Assembly (NCBI GenBank): GCA_965278985.1
Contig: OZ257131.1
Span: 6,386,001 to 6,450,000, forward strand
Source: CAISIP01 sp965278985
GTDB lineage: Bacteria; Pseudomonadota; Gammaproteobacteria; Burkholderiales; Burkholderiaceae_C
DNA: 64,000 nt
Direction of reading: 5' to 3'
Every line of letters starts with the position of its first letter. The first letter of the stretch is position 1. Below the pieces are notes generated by a model. It searched no databases, was not told the origin of the DNA, and was given only the letters and a program-made list of their open reading frames with translations. The position numbers were made by a program, and so were the translations under genes. Shown one piece after another: positions 1-7,867 of the stretch.

Positions 1-795
1 GCTGAGCTCGATGCTCAGGCTCGAGACCACGGGGCTGTTGAGCGATTCGGTCATCTTGTCGCCCATGCCGCCCGCCGCCTGAGTCTGGCGACTGCTGCTC
101 TCTGCGTTGGCACCTTGGGCCATCACCATCTGCGTAGACAATTCGTTCAATCGGTTCGTCTCCACATCCAGGCGTTCGTCGGTGCCAACGATGCCGTTGG
201 TCTGCTGGAATTCCCTGAGCTTGCTGGATGCTTGCTCCAGCGTCTCACGCGCCTCCTTGGCCTGCTCGATGAAGAATCCGCCGTACTGTTTCGCCGAGTC
301 GACCCGCAGATCAACGGTCGTTTCGACGTAGGCCTTGACGAAAGCGTTCGCCATGGCGGCCGCGAAGGCCGGGTCGGGAGCCTGGTACGCGATCGTGATC
401 ACATTGCTTTCGCGCGAGGGCTTCACGTTCAGTTGGGTTTGGAATGAATTGGCCAGCCAATCCTCGATCGTGCCTTGACCTTCGGTGGCTTCATTCCACT
501 TCTGTCGCACATCCGGGTTCTCAGCAAGTTTCAGGTTGCCGACGACGCGCCGCGCGACACGGTCGCTCTGGATGATGTCGACCTGGGTGGCCATGATGGA
601 TGGTGATGTCATCTGGCCCAGCATGACGCCGCTGATCGGGTCGGGTTTGATATCTACGACGATGCTTGCTTCTGCCGTGTATTTTTTGGGTAGCAGCAGG
701 CTCAAACCTACCGCAGCCAGCACGGTCAGCGCGAAGAGCATCGCCGACAACATCCAGCGCGCACGAAGGATGGAGAAAAATTGTGTGAAAGTCAT
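1..795 (-). CDS. epsF: Exopolysaccharide chain-length determinant protein, EpsF type (3' end cut by window edge)
   Basis: Inner-membrane Wzz/PCP-type protein expected to set polymer length and to work with a tyrosine kinase. I translated 265 residues from the ATG at 795; the reading frame runs off the left edge, so the C-terminal part and second membrane segment are not visible. Seen: a cytoplasmic start MTFTQFFSILRARW, a membrane segment at about residues 15-36, a Wzz-like beta region (KKYTAEASIVVDIKPDPISG), then a long polar helical part at about 165-240 (QAKEARETLEQASSKLREF) consistent with a coiled coil. It is the last visible gene of the minus-strand eps operon, 33 nt after epsD. The family match (EpsF of exosortase-B-type loci) rests on sequence style plus context; an EpsG kinase would be expected beyond the edge. 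Confidence 0.85.
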   Translation of the reverse strand, partial: MTFTQFFSILRARWMLSAMLFALTVLAAVGLSLLLPKKYTAEASIVVDIKPDPISGVMLGQMTSPSIMATQVDIIQSDRVARRVVGNLKLAENPDVRQKWNEATEGQGTIEDWLANSFQTQLNVKPSRESNVITIAYQAPDPAFAAAMANAFVKAYVETTVDLRVDSAKQYGGFFIEQAKEARETLEQASSKLREFQQTNGIVGTDERLDVETNRLNELSTQMVMAQGANAESSSRQTQAAGGMGDKMTESLNSPVVSSLSIELS

Positions 796-828
796 GGTGG
801 TGGCTCGGTCAACCGCGGTGTAAATGCA

Positions 829-1764
829 TCATTTGATTCCCATACCCTTGGAGATGGTTGCCGCATCCAGGCCGCTGGCGGCTGGTGCGACAGGCTGCGC
901 GGTCGGGGCACCTTTGGCGGCTGGCAATGCTTCGGCGAACTTGCCGACATACTCGATCTTTGCCGACTCGCGCAGCGTTTTCATGGCCTTGCCTACCAAT
1001 TCGGCCTTGCGCTGATTGCTCAGGAAAGTCTCGATGGCGGGCTGTGCGGCCACCTCGTCCACAGGCTGGCTGCGAGAATTCAGCAGAAACAGCACGGTCA
1101 GGCCAGTGGATGTTTGCAAGACGGTGGAATCGCCGTCCTTCATGCGCGAGATAGCCTCCAGGCTATTCAATGGCAGTTGCTCCGCGGATCTAACAGCCTG
1201 ATTGCCAGTGAAGCGCAGGCCGCTGGATTTCAGGTACGCCGCAAACTCGGCGGCGCCTTTGACGGTCTGCAGACGGGCGCGCACTTCCGCCATTTGTTCA
1301 GGTTTGACTTCGACCATCAGTTCCTGAAGTCCGAAGATACGGCGGTCCTTGAACAGCGCGGGGTTCTTGTTGTAGTAGTCGCTGATCTCCTCCGGGCTGG
1401 GCTTCGCGACCGAATCACCAACGTGCTCTGCGTAAGCGCGCGCGATGATTTCGCGCTTCGCCGCTTCGAGCTGCTGCAAGACGCGTGGACTGCGGTCCAG
1501 TTTCAGCTCGTGGGCTTGTTGCACTGCCAACTCCTGATCGATCAGGCGCTCCAGCGCTTGGCGGCCTGCCGCTTCGGCTTGCTCTGGCTTCAAGCCTGGA
1601 AGCCTTTGCAAAGTGAAATTGATTTGGTGGACAGTGATTTCTTCTTTGTTGACCTTGGCCGCAGTCTGGGAGGCGCCGCTCGATTTGCCCTCTCCGCAAG
1701 CACTCAATGCGATGGCGGTCACGGCTACTCCCGCGATCAATGCGGCGCTCTTCGTCCATGACAT
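829..1764 (-). CDS. epsD: EpsD-family peptidyl-prolyl cis-trans isomerase lipoprotein
   Basis: Predicted SurA/PpiC-type foldase anchored in the envelope, probably assisting assembly of the exopolysaccharide export machinery. From the chosen ATG the protein has 311 residues. Residues 1-23 form a lipoprotein signal ending in lipobox LSAC (Cys23). A SurA-like N-terminal helical part follows (EEITVHQINFTLQRLPGL), then a rotamase-like part around residues 140-240 (YNKNPALFKDRRIFGLQE, then VEVKPEQM). The open frame extends upstream to 1842, but the ATG at 1764 is preceded by AGGAAG at a good distance and places the signal peptide at the N-terminus, so I prefer it. It lies between epsE and epsF in the operon. 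The C-terminus is Ala/Pro-rich. The EpsD assignment is by family resemblance and context. Confidence 0.85.
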   Translation of the reverse strand: MSWTKSAALIAGVAVTAIALSACGEGKSSGASQTAAKVNKEEITVHQINFTLQRLPGLKPEQAEAAGRQALERLIDQELAVQQAHELKLDRSPRVLQQLEAAKREIIARAYAEHVGDSVAKPSPEEISDYYNKNPALFKDRRIFGLQELMVEVKPEQMAEVRARLQTVKGAAEFAAYLKSSGLRFTGNQAVRSAEQLPLNSLEAISRMKDGDSTVLQTSTGLTVLFLLNSRSQPVDEVAAQPAIETFLSNQRKAELVGKAMKTLRESAKIEYVGKFAEALPAAKGAPTAQPVAPAASGLDAATISKGMGIK

Positions 1765-1863
1765 TTTTTTCTTCCTGCTCGAATCCATCACTATCTTTCT
1801 TGCCATATGCATTGCTGCGACAGTCTCTGATGCCATCACCACCGTAGCACAGCTCCGTTACTT

Positions 1864-2730
1864 TCAGAACAGGCGCTCATCCACGTAGATCACATCATCA
1901 GGTTGTATCAGGTCAGTAAGGCTAGGGGTAGTTTGCTGGATGGTGCCATCCGCGGCACGGCGGTGGAGGCGCAATTTCTTTTCACTGCCGCGTGCGGTAG
2001 GTCCACCACCCTGAGCCAGGGCCTGCATCACGGTCATCCCGCGCTCGATGCGGAAGGCTCCAGGACGCTGGGCTTCGCCGTAGATGTAGAACACCGCAGC
2101 GCGCTGCACGTAGACGGTGTCTCCGCCCATCAGCAGGATATCGCTGTCCGGCTTGTTGCCCAGGTAGATAGCGGGTACGTCGATTTCGGTTCGGAACGGA
2201 GCCCCGTTGCGCATACCGGTGACGATGACCTTGTCGTCGCCAGTAGCAGTGATGCCGCCGGCAGTTGCGAGCATGTCGCTGAGACGGGTGGTGGTCGTAT
2301 CCATGGGGAATCGCCCCGGCCTGTTCAACTGACCCAGCATCGAAATCTGGTTACCCCGCACCTGAACGAGCACGATGCTCACCTGCGGTTGGCGGATGAA
2401 GCCACCTTTCTGCAGTGCTTCGGCGATGCGGCCTTCTGCTTGTGCGATGGGCAGGCCGGAGAGGTCTACAGACCCGATCAAAGGGTACGTGATGGAGCCG
2501 TTCTCGGAGACACGGGTTTCCAGCGTAAGGTCTGGGTTCTGAAATACCTGGATGCGGATGACGTCGCCAGCTGCCAATTGGTAGTCAGGCTTGTTGGCCT
2601 GGGCATGCACTTGTCCCGCAGTGGATAAGCAGAGCGAAGTAACCAGCAGGAGGGACAGCAGCCAGGCGCACCAGTGGGCTTGCCAACGTGGCACATGTCC
2701 GTGATGTGGAGGAAAAGGCGCAACGTGCAT
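1864..2730 (-). CDS. epsE: Polysaccharide export outer-membrane protein, EpsE type (Wza family)
   Basis: Wza-like periplasmic/outer-membrane channel component that exports the exopolysaccharide. It has 288 residues. A hydrophobic signal sequence lies at about 20-44 (WLLSLLLVTSLCLS then QVHA). The poly-export domain starts at YQLAAGDVIRIQVFQNPDL (about 50-70) and continues through YPLIGSVDLSGLPIAQAE. Two SLBB-type segments follow: QISMLGQLNRPGRFPMD near 135-155 and FYIYGEAQRPGAFRIERG near 215-235. The ATG at 2730 has only a weak ribosome binding site; a GTG inside the N-terminal stretch is an alternative start. It lies 85 nt downstream of epsL and 99 nt upstream of epsD. Confidence 0.9.
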   Translation of the reverse strand: MHVAPFPPHHGHVPRWQAHWCAWLLSLLLVTSLCLSTAGQVHAQANKPDYQLAAGDVIRIQVFQNPDLTLETRVSENGSITYPLIGSVDLSGLPIAQAEGRIAEALQKGGFIRQPQVSIVLVQVRGNQISMLGQLNRPGRFPMDTTTTRLSDMLATAGGITATGDDKVIVTGMRNGAPFRTEIDVPAIYLGNKPDSDILLMGGDTVYVQRAAVFYIYGEAQRPGAFRIERGMTVMQALAQGGGPTARGSEKKLRLHRRAADGTIQQTTPSLTDLIQPDDVIYVDERLF

Positions 2731-2815
2731 GATGGGATCGTCCGTAAGTTCGTGATTTTGGGTGGTGGCAAGTGGACTACCGCTTCGGGCCGCAAGCCCT
2801 CTCGTGGTTGGGCCT

Positions 2816-4054
2816 TCAGTATGTGAACTGCGCCTGCAAGGTCACCATATTCGCGTTGAAGTCCAGCCCTGGTTGGTTGGTGCTGCGGCGTGCATTTTGC
2901 AGGGAAGCGCTGACGTTGAGGAACTGATAGGGCTGCCAGCCTAGGCTGACACTGGCGTTGACCAGCGTATCGCGTCGGTTGGACGACCGCGACTGGACGG
3001 GGCTGCCCAGATAGCTGTAATCTGCATGTTCCAGTTGCGCCCTCATCGTCGTTTTGGGGCCAAGTTGCCAAGTCGGCCCGATAGCAAATCGCTCAACGCT
3101 TTGATAATTGGTGATAAAGGTCTCATAGGGGCTGATCTCACGGCTCCAGCTGGCAATCCACATCAACTTGGGTGAAACCATCCAATTGAAACTTGCTCCT
3201 CCCGTGACCCCGTCGAAGTCACGCTGGGGGTAGTTAGGGTGGCTACGGCTCTGGTGCCCCAGCCGGAATACTGCGGATGTAGCACTCGAAACGGCCCACG
3301 TTGCCTCGATGATGTTGTCCGTCTGCTGGTAGGCGTTGTCGTTCAAACCGGGCGACGGGAATACGCGGTTAAGCAGGTCTCCATCGGTTCTGCGCAGCGT
3401 GTACGACAAAGAGCTTCCGGAGGGCATCACATAGCGCAGCCCAACGTCCAGCGCTCTATTTCTGTAGTCGGCATCCTGGGCAATGGGCAGGTCGCTGCTA
3501 CGCTCGTTGAATCCTGCGCCGCCGACCAATCGCCAGCGTGCGTCGAGTTCATAAACGGCCTCCAAACGGGTATTGCGGTCCACACGCTCATTGCGTTGAC
3601 TGAAGCCCCGGAAGTCGAGGAATGAGTTAAGGGCTTGGTTCCTCGATGTGCTGAGGGTCCCATGAAGGTGCGGGGTATACGACCAGTCCCACAAGGCCCG
3701 ATAGTTCAGGCCTGCAAAGCTCAGGTAGTTGAAGTTTTGGTAGTCGAACTTGTTGTAGTTCACATCCAGCAACACCCGTTGAAGACTGTACTTCTTGTCG
3801 TAGCGCATGCCCAGCGTTGACGTGACCACCGTTTCCGAAGTGGATGTGCGGCCGATCGAGGCCAACACATTCGCGTCGCGCGAGAGCCGAAACAAGTTGC
3901 TGTCGTGCATGACACTCAACTTGGTGTAGAGCTCGAATTCGTCTGCGCCTTCCGCGTGAGCGCCGAGTGACAAGGTAGCAATTGCGGCGCCAACAAACTG
4001 AATCCATCGCTTGGATCGATTGGGCGCTTTGGGCGGGAAGGGGATCTTCTTCAT
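2816..4054 (-). CDS. epsL: EpsL-type outer-membrane beta-barrel protein of the eps cluster
   Basis: Predicted outer-membrane protein of exosortase-B/PEP-CTERM-associated exopolysaccharide loci; its precise role is not established. It has 412 residues. A basic N-terminus and signal peptide (about 1-35, ending GAHAEGADEF) are followed by many short alternating amphipathic strands rich in Tyr, Arg and Ser (LRYVMPSGSSLSYTLRRTDG, SLGWQPYQFLNVSASL), ending in the aromatic terminal strand LQAQFTY, a typical barrel signature. The start lies 5 nt after the stop of the sugar-transferase gene, so the two are almost certainly co-transcribed. The barrel topology is read from the sequence; the EpsL name comes from family and context. 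Confidence 0.85.
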   Translation of the reverse strand: MKKIPFPPKAPNRSKRWIQFVGAAIATLSLGAHAEGADEFELYTKLSVMHDSNLFRLSRDANVLASIGRTSTSETVVTSTLGMRYDKKYSLQRVLLDVNYNKFDYQNFNYLSFAGLNYRALWDWSYTPHLHGTLSTSRNQALNSFLDFRGFSQRNERVDRNTRLEAVYELDARWRLVGGAGFNERSSDLPIAQDADYRNRALDVGLRYVMPSGSSLSYTLRRTDGDLLNRVFPSPGLNDNAYQQTDNIIEATWAVSSATSAVFRLGHQSRSHPNYPQRDFDGVTGGASFNWMVSPKLMWIASWSREISPYETFITNYQSVERFAIGPTWQLGPKTTMRAQLEHADYSYLGSPVQSRSSNRRDTLVNASVSLGWQPYQFLNVSASLQNARRSTNQPGLDFNANMVTLQAQFTY

Positions 4055-4059
4055 GCAGT

Positions 4060-5481
4060 TCAGTGCGCCTTTTCGTCCTTTAAGACAAGACGCACTGTTT
4101 TGAAGATGATGTGAAGGTCCAACCGAAGCGACCAGTTGCGGAGATAGTCCAAGTCGTAGTCAATGCGGCCTTGCATCTGGTCCAACGTGCTGGTTTCTCC
4201 GCGGAAGCCGTTCACCTGAGCCCAGCCCGTGATCCCGGGCCTCACCTTGTGGCGAACCATGTAACCCTTGATCAGCTTTCGGTAAAGCTCATTGTGGGCT
4301 ACGGCATGGGGACGCGGGCCGACGATGCTCATGCGCCCCTGCAAGACGTTGATGAACTGTGGCAGTTCGTCGATGGAGGTCCGGCGCAGGATGGCACCCA
4401 ACGGCGTGATGCGTGAGTCGCCCTTTTGGGCCTGTCGGATGTCGCCACCGTCCTCAGTGACAGTCATCGATCGGAACTTGTAGACGACGATCTCCTCTCC
4501 ATCCAGTCCGTAGCGCCGCTGCTTGAAGATGACGGGCCCAGGGGAGGTGAGTTTGACCGCCAAGGCAATTGCAAGCAGAACTGGCGAAATGAGAAGGAGA
4601 ATGAGCAAAGAAAGGATGATGTCGCTGGCGCGTTTGACCACACCGTCGGTCCCGCGGAAAGGCGTTTCACAAACGGAAATGACGGGCATCCCGCAGACGC
4701 TTCCGGTATGGCCCTGGATCAAATCGGTGAAAAACATGTCCGGCACGAAATAGATCGAGGCGGTGGTGTCCTTGAGGTCGTCAAGAAGTTGAAGGATACG
4801 TGGCTGCGACGCCATGGGCAGCGATAAATAGATCACTTGCACATGGTGATCGCGCGCGATATTGGCTAGCTCAGTTAGCTTTCCAAGAAGTTTGTAACTA
4901 CCCGCTGGATTCAAGCGCTTCTCCCCTCGGCTGTCGACGAATCCAATCACCTGGATACGCGAATAGGGTGATTCTTGGATTCCCCTTGCCAAAGCGAGTC
5001 CTTGCTCGTTCATGCCGACGATGATTGCGCGCTGTGTTGGCCCCTGCAGACGCGTCAAGGCTGGAGCTGCGGCGCGAAGCACAAGATGTGCTGTCAGCTC
5101 CGCAATGGGTGCTCCCAACAACCACGCAAGCAACGCGTTCTGGTTGAATTGGTGCACGTATCCTGTGGCGTATCCAGTCAGTATCAGCAAGGCCGCAACC
5201 CATAACCAGTTGAAGACGATGTCTGACACGACTTCACCTATGGTCAATTGCAGATGGGCCTGACCGGGGAAAGTCAGTGCGAATACGAGCACGGCGAGGA
5301 TTAGGTACTGCGGGGGTACAGTGCTTTCAAAGAAAAGTGCAGCGCCCCATAGATACAGAACAAGCGTTAGTGGTCCGATTAGCGATTCGACGACGCTAAG
5401 GAAGTGGTCTTTGCTGATCGACTGATGTATGGGTCGCTTGTGCAAAGATGAGCCGGACGCAACGACGTCAATTTTGGGCAT
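4060..5481 (-). CDS. Undecaprenyl-phosphate sugar phosphotransferase (WcaJ/EpsB-like priming enzyme)
   Basis: Membrane enzyme expected to transfer a hexose-1-phosphate (usually glucose) to undecaprenyl phosphate, the first step of repeat-unit synthesis. It has 473 residues in the usual layout for the family: four to five N-terminal membrane segments (about 30-145), a Rossmann-like middle part beginning RAIIVGMNEQGLALARGI, and the C-terminal bacterial sugar transferase domain beginning KRASDIILSLLILLL. Conserved blocks seen there are PVIFKQRRYGLDG, YKFRSMT, RRTSIDELPQFINVLQG, SIVGPRPHA and VRPGITGWAQVNGFRG. The start overlaps the epsA stop by 14 nt, showing translational linkage. The sugar specificity cannot be told from sequence. 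Confidence 0.92.
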   Translation of the reverse strand: MPKIDVVASGSSLHKRPIHQSISKDHFLSVVESLIGPLTLVLYLWGAALFFESTVPPQYLILAVLVFALTFPGQAHLQLTIGEVVSDIVFNWLWVAALLILTGYATGYVHQFNQNALLAWLLGAPIAELTAHLVLRAAAPALTRLQGPTQRAIIVGMNEQGLALARGIQESPYSRIQVIGFVDSRGEKRLNPAGSYKLLGKLTELANIARDHHVQVIYLSLPMASQPRILQLLDDLKDTTASIYFVPDMFFTDLIQGHTGSVCGMPVISVCETPFRGTDGVVKRASDIILSLLILLLISPVLLAIALAVKLTSPGPVIFKQRRYGLDGEEIVVYKFRSMTVTEDGGDIRQAQKGDSRITPLGAILRRTSIDELPQFINVLQGRMSIVGPRPHAVAHNELYRKLIKGYMVRHKVRPGITGWAQVNGFRGETSTLDQMQGRIDYDLDYLRNWSLRLDLHIIFKTVRLVLKDEKAH

Positions 5482-6271
5482 TTGGCACTGAGTGTGGCAT
5501 GAGCTTGCTGACCGCTTGCGCTCTGTTGGCCACGTTCAGTTTTTGAAACACGCGTTGCATATGGTTCTTGACTGTGAACGCGCTAAGTCGAAGGATTGCG
5601 GCGATCTCGGGATTCGTCTTTCCTTGAGCCACCCACTTCAACACCTCCATCTCTCTCTCGCTCAAGTTGAGAGCAGCAGTGGCAGGAGTATTTTCAGCAA
5701 TATTCGCGCCAACATTGCCTTTGTTCGTGTTCGGAGGCAAATGAGTGATCTGGCGCATAGCGATATCGATGAAGGGGAGGGAGGCTAGCATTGCAGACCG
5801 TTCAGATTCTCCAAAGCATTCTTGGCTGCTGAGTGCGACATAGAGGCAGTCGTACTTGTCGCGTTTGTCCACAATTCCATGCGCCATCACGCACCGCATT
5901 CGCCCGAGCTCGTCGTTTGACTGACCGCAATGTTGCCATTCGTTGGTGAAAAAGCTGTGTTGTCCTGCTACGAGGACAAATGGACTCTGCCCAAAATGCA
6001 ACCATTGACGAAACAAACCGAGCAGAAAAGGGTCTAGCGTACTTGGATCTGCTCGCAATGATCGGGCACCAGCCAGCGGCGAAATGATGTCGCAATTGAT
6101 TTGACCGTTCTTGAAATCACCCCACGCAGCCATCATGATTTGATGCGGTATGTACCTTTGCATATCGCCCTGCAGCCATGCCAACATGTCGAAGTGGCTG
6201 CGTACCTCCAAGGAATGGCTGACCACTCGGTAGTACCGATGCAATTCCCTTATAGACGGAGGAAACGCCAT
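5468..6271 (-). CDS. epsA: LuxR-type transcriptional regulator EpsA of the eps operon
   Basis: Predicted activator of the exopolysaccharide operon. It has 267 residues. The C-terminal 65 carry a GerE/LuxR helix-turn-helix (LSEREMEVLKWVAQGKTNPE, then IAAILRLSAFTVKNHMQRVF). The N-terminal ~190 residues lack the receiver-domain aspartate pattern and show no obvious acyl-homoserine-lactone binding motif, as in EpsA regulators of exosortase-B loci. It is the first gene of the operon and overlaps the next gene by 14 nt. Upstream, at 6348-6398, are two related short sites, one a perfect inverted repeat, that could be its operator. The regulatory role is inferred from family and position. Confidence 0.85.
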   Translation of the reverse strand: MAFPPSIRELHRYYRVVSHSLEVRSHFDMLAWLQGDMQRYIPHQIMMAAWGDFKNGQINCDIISPLAGARSLRADPSTLDPFLLGLFRQWLHFGQSPFVLVAGQHSFFTNEWQHCGQSNDELGRMRCVMAHGIVDKRDKYDCLYVALSSQECFGESERSAMLASLPFIDIAMRQITHLPPNTNKGNVGANIAENTPATAALNLSEREMEVLKWVAQGKTNPEIAAILRLSAFTVKNHMQRVFQKLNVANRAQAVSKLMPHSVPNAQN

Positions 6272-6347
6272 AGAAGTCGGGTGGGCTGAAGCGCGGATGT
6301 GCGCGGTCGGGATGTGAAACTCCGGCGGTAAGGGTGGATGCGAACGA

Positions 6348-6398
6348 AACCCTGGCTCATCGATGGCGAAGGGCCAGCTGGCACTGAACCTTGGTTCA
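6348..6398. promoter_or_regulatory. Candidate operator upstream of epsA: inverted repeat plus imperfect second copy
   Basis: TGAACC-TT-GGTTCA at 6385-6398 is a perfect 6-bp inverted repeat. A related 13-mer at 6348-6360 (AACCCTGGCTCAT) matches the 6387-6399 segment at 11 of 13 bases, 39 bp away. Both lie 75-130 bp upstream of the epsA ATG, a usual place for activator sites. No -10/-35 pair is clear nearby. Binding by EpsA is inference. Confidence 0.4.
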
Positions 6399-6490
6399 TT
6401 CTAGGGAGTCACCATGTCAATTCGATCTGTAAATGTGGAGGTGTTCAGATTGGTGCATCAAAGCGTGAATTCGTCACAAGCAGTGGCCGG

Positions 6491-6522
6491 AAATAAAAAA
6501 AGGACTGCAAGCAGTCCTTTTT
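6491..6522 (-). terminator. Rho-independent terminator after the PEP-CTERM gene
   Basis: A near-perfect stem GGACTGC-TT-GCAGTCC, flanked by A and T runs on both sides, lies 16 nt past the stop of the minus-strand PEP-CTERM gene. On the minus strand it is followed by seven T residues. The A/T flanks make it potentially bidirectional. It separates the PEP-CTERM gene from the eps operon. Confidence 0.85.
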
Positions 6523-6537
6523 CTGAGCAGAGGGAAG

Positions 6538-7356
6538 TCAACTCGCCTGCTTACGTCCTCGACGAGAAGCTACGAAACCTACCAGACCCAGGCCAGCAAT
6601 GAGCATTGCGTAGGTCTCGGGCTCTGGTACCGGTGTAACAGAAAGAAAGTTTATAGAACCACCGCCTTCAGCTACCTCAAATCCATTAAGCGTATTGCTG
6701 ATTTGTGCAGAGTTGTTGCTAAAAGACGTTTGAACAATACCCTTGAACGGAAAGAACTGCACTGCATCAGCATTGGGTGCGAACGTCAAATTTGCGTTAG
6801 CGTTTGCATAAGTAACAAGACCACCGTTGAGTTGTCCGTTGAAAGAGCCTGTACCAGCAATCAAACTGCCACTACCCAATTCAATGCGGTTGCTTGGCAC
6901 GGTGTTTCCGGTGGGGGAAAAAGTTGCTGTGCCGTTGTAACCGAATAAAGTGTATGTCAGCTGGGTGATGGTGCCTCTGTAGAAGCCATCACTTTCCACG
7001 CTTGTAACGGTTCCCTCCGCATGAAAGTCGATGTAAAGACCGTACTTACTATTTAGGTCGGCTGTTTGACCCGCAGTACTGCTACCCAACCTCGCGGCAA
7101 CTACGGAAAGAAAACCATCTTCAGAAAAGCCGCTCAACTGCGGATTGGCGCCGGATGAAAAGGAGTGAGTTACGGTGGCGTAGTCAGACACGATGAGCGA
7201 GCTTGCTGTAAAGCTGGCTCCGTCTAGGCCGGCCGCGGGAGGGTTGAATGTAAATGGAGTCGCAGCGGAGGCTCCAAACGAGACTGCCATCGCCGCGATG
7301 GCAGCGACATAGCGCGCTTGTGCGTACACCGGTCCGATAAAAGTTGCGATTTCCAC
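6538..7356 (-). CDS. PEP-CTERM sorting-domain protein (predicted exosortase substrate)
   Basis: Exported protein of unknown function, 272 residues from the chosen start. The last 30 residues form a complete PEP-CTERM signal: VPEPETYAMLIAGLGL, a hydrophobic stretch, then an Arg/Lys-rich end RRGRKQAS. An N-terminal signal peptide ends near FGASA-ATPF. The mature part is Ser/Thr/Asn/Gly-rich with many short beta-like stretches, as usual in this class, and shows no catalytic motif. The open frame begins with a TTG at 7377; I chose the GTG at 7356 because GGAG lies 7 nt before it. It lies immediately upstream of the eps cluster in the same orientation, which fits the pairing of exosortase substrates with eps loci. 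The exosortase itself is not in the window. Confidence 0.85.
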   Translation of the reverse strand: MEIATFIGPVYAQARYVAAIAAMAVSFGASAATPFTFNPPAAGLDGASFTASSLIVSDYATVTHSFSSGANPQLSGFSEDGFLSVVAARLGSSTAGQTADLNSKYGLYIDFHAEGTVTSVESDGFYRGTITQLTYTLFGYNGTATFSPTGNTVPSNRIELGSGSLIAGTGSFNGQLNGGLVTYANANANLTFAPNADAVQFFPFKGIVQTSFSNNSAQISNTLNGFEVAEGGGSINFLSVTPVPEPETYAMLIAGLGLVGFVASRRGRKQAS

Positions 7357-7464
7357 TGCTCTCTCCCATTTGTGCAAAAAAAATGCAGCCGTGGTCAGAC
7401 GGCTATGTTGTGAAGTGTAGCGACTAATGCCGAAGAACTGACATAGGCCATTCGACCCATCCGC

Positions 7465-7731
7465 TCAACGCGACTTTCGCCGCACGGCTATGGTGCTTAT
7501 CAGTGCCAGACCAACAATCCACCCGTACGTTGAGCCTTGGTCAGAGTACCCTGAGGCAGTGAGGTCGCCAGCGACCTTCGCGGTAGTCGAAATGGGTGCG
7601 CGCATAGCAGAGCGCGGCGCCGCATTGCGGCTTTCGTACTGTGCACTGAAGTTCGCAGCATTCGCCCCGAAGGCCAAGCCAACGAGCAGTGCACCCCTCG
7701 CGGTGCGATCAATCAGCGAACGAAGCTTCAT
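7465..7731 (-). CDS. Small exported protein with a C-terminal membrane-anchor/sorting-like tail
   Basis: 88 residues, function unknown. Seen: a signal peptide (MKLRSLIDRTARGALLVGLAFGANA), a short polar middle of about 40 residues, and a tail YGWIVGLALISTIAV followed by RRKSR. This signal, hydrophobic stretch and basic end is the layout of exosortase-type sorting signals, but no Pro-Glu-Pro motif is present; the residues before the hydrophobic part are SGYSDQGST. It lies 108 nt upstream of the PEP-CTERM gene in the same direction. The start ATG has a purine-rich GGGGAAAGAG before it. Alternatives are a variant sorting signal or simply a small two-helix membrane protein. No recognised family. 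Confidence 0.6.
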   Translation of the reverse strand: MKLRSLIDRTARGALLVGLAFGANAANFSAQYESRNAAPRSAMRAPISTTAKVAGDLTASGYSDQGSTYGWIVGLALISTIAVRRKSR

Positions 7732-7867
7732 TGTTCTCTTTCCCCAATGGCCCGGCTATTGCAGAGTGCAGGTATTTTGAGGATTATGTCGCACTGCAGC
7801 AATAGTCTGTTCGGACTACTGGAGTGCACAGACCGTTGTGCTCCAGGTGAGATGGTCAAGTCGGCCG

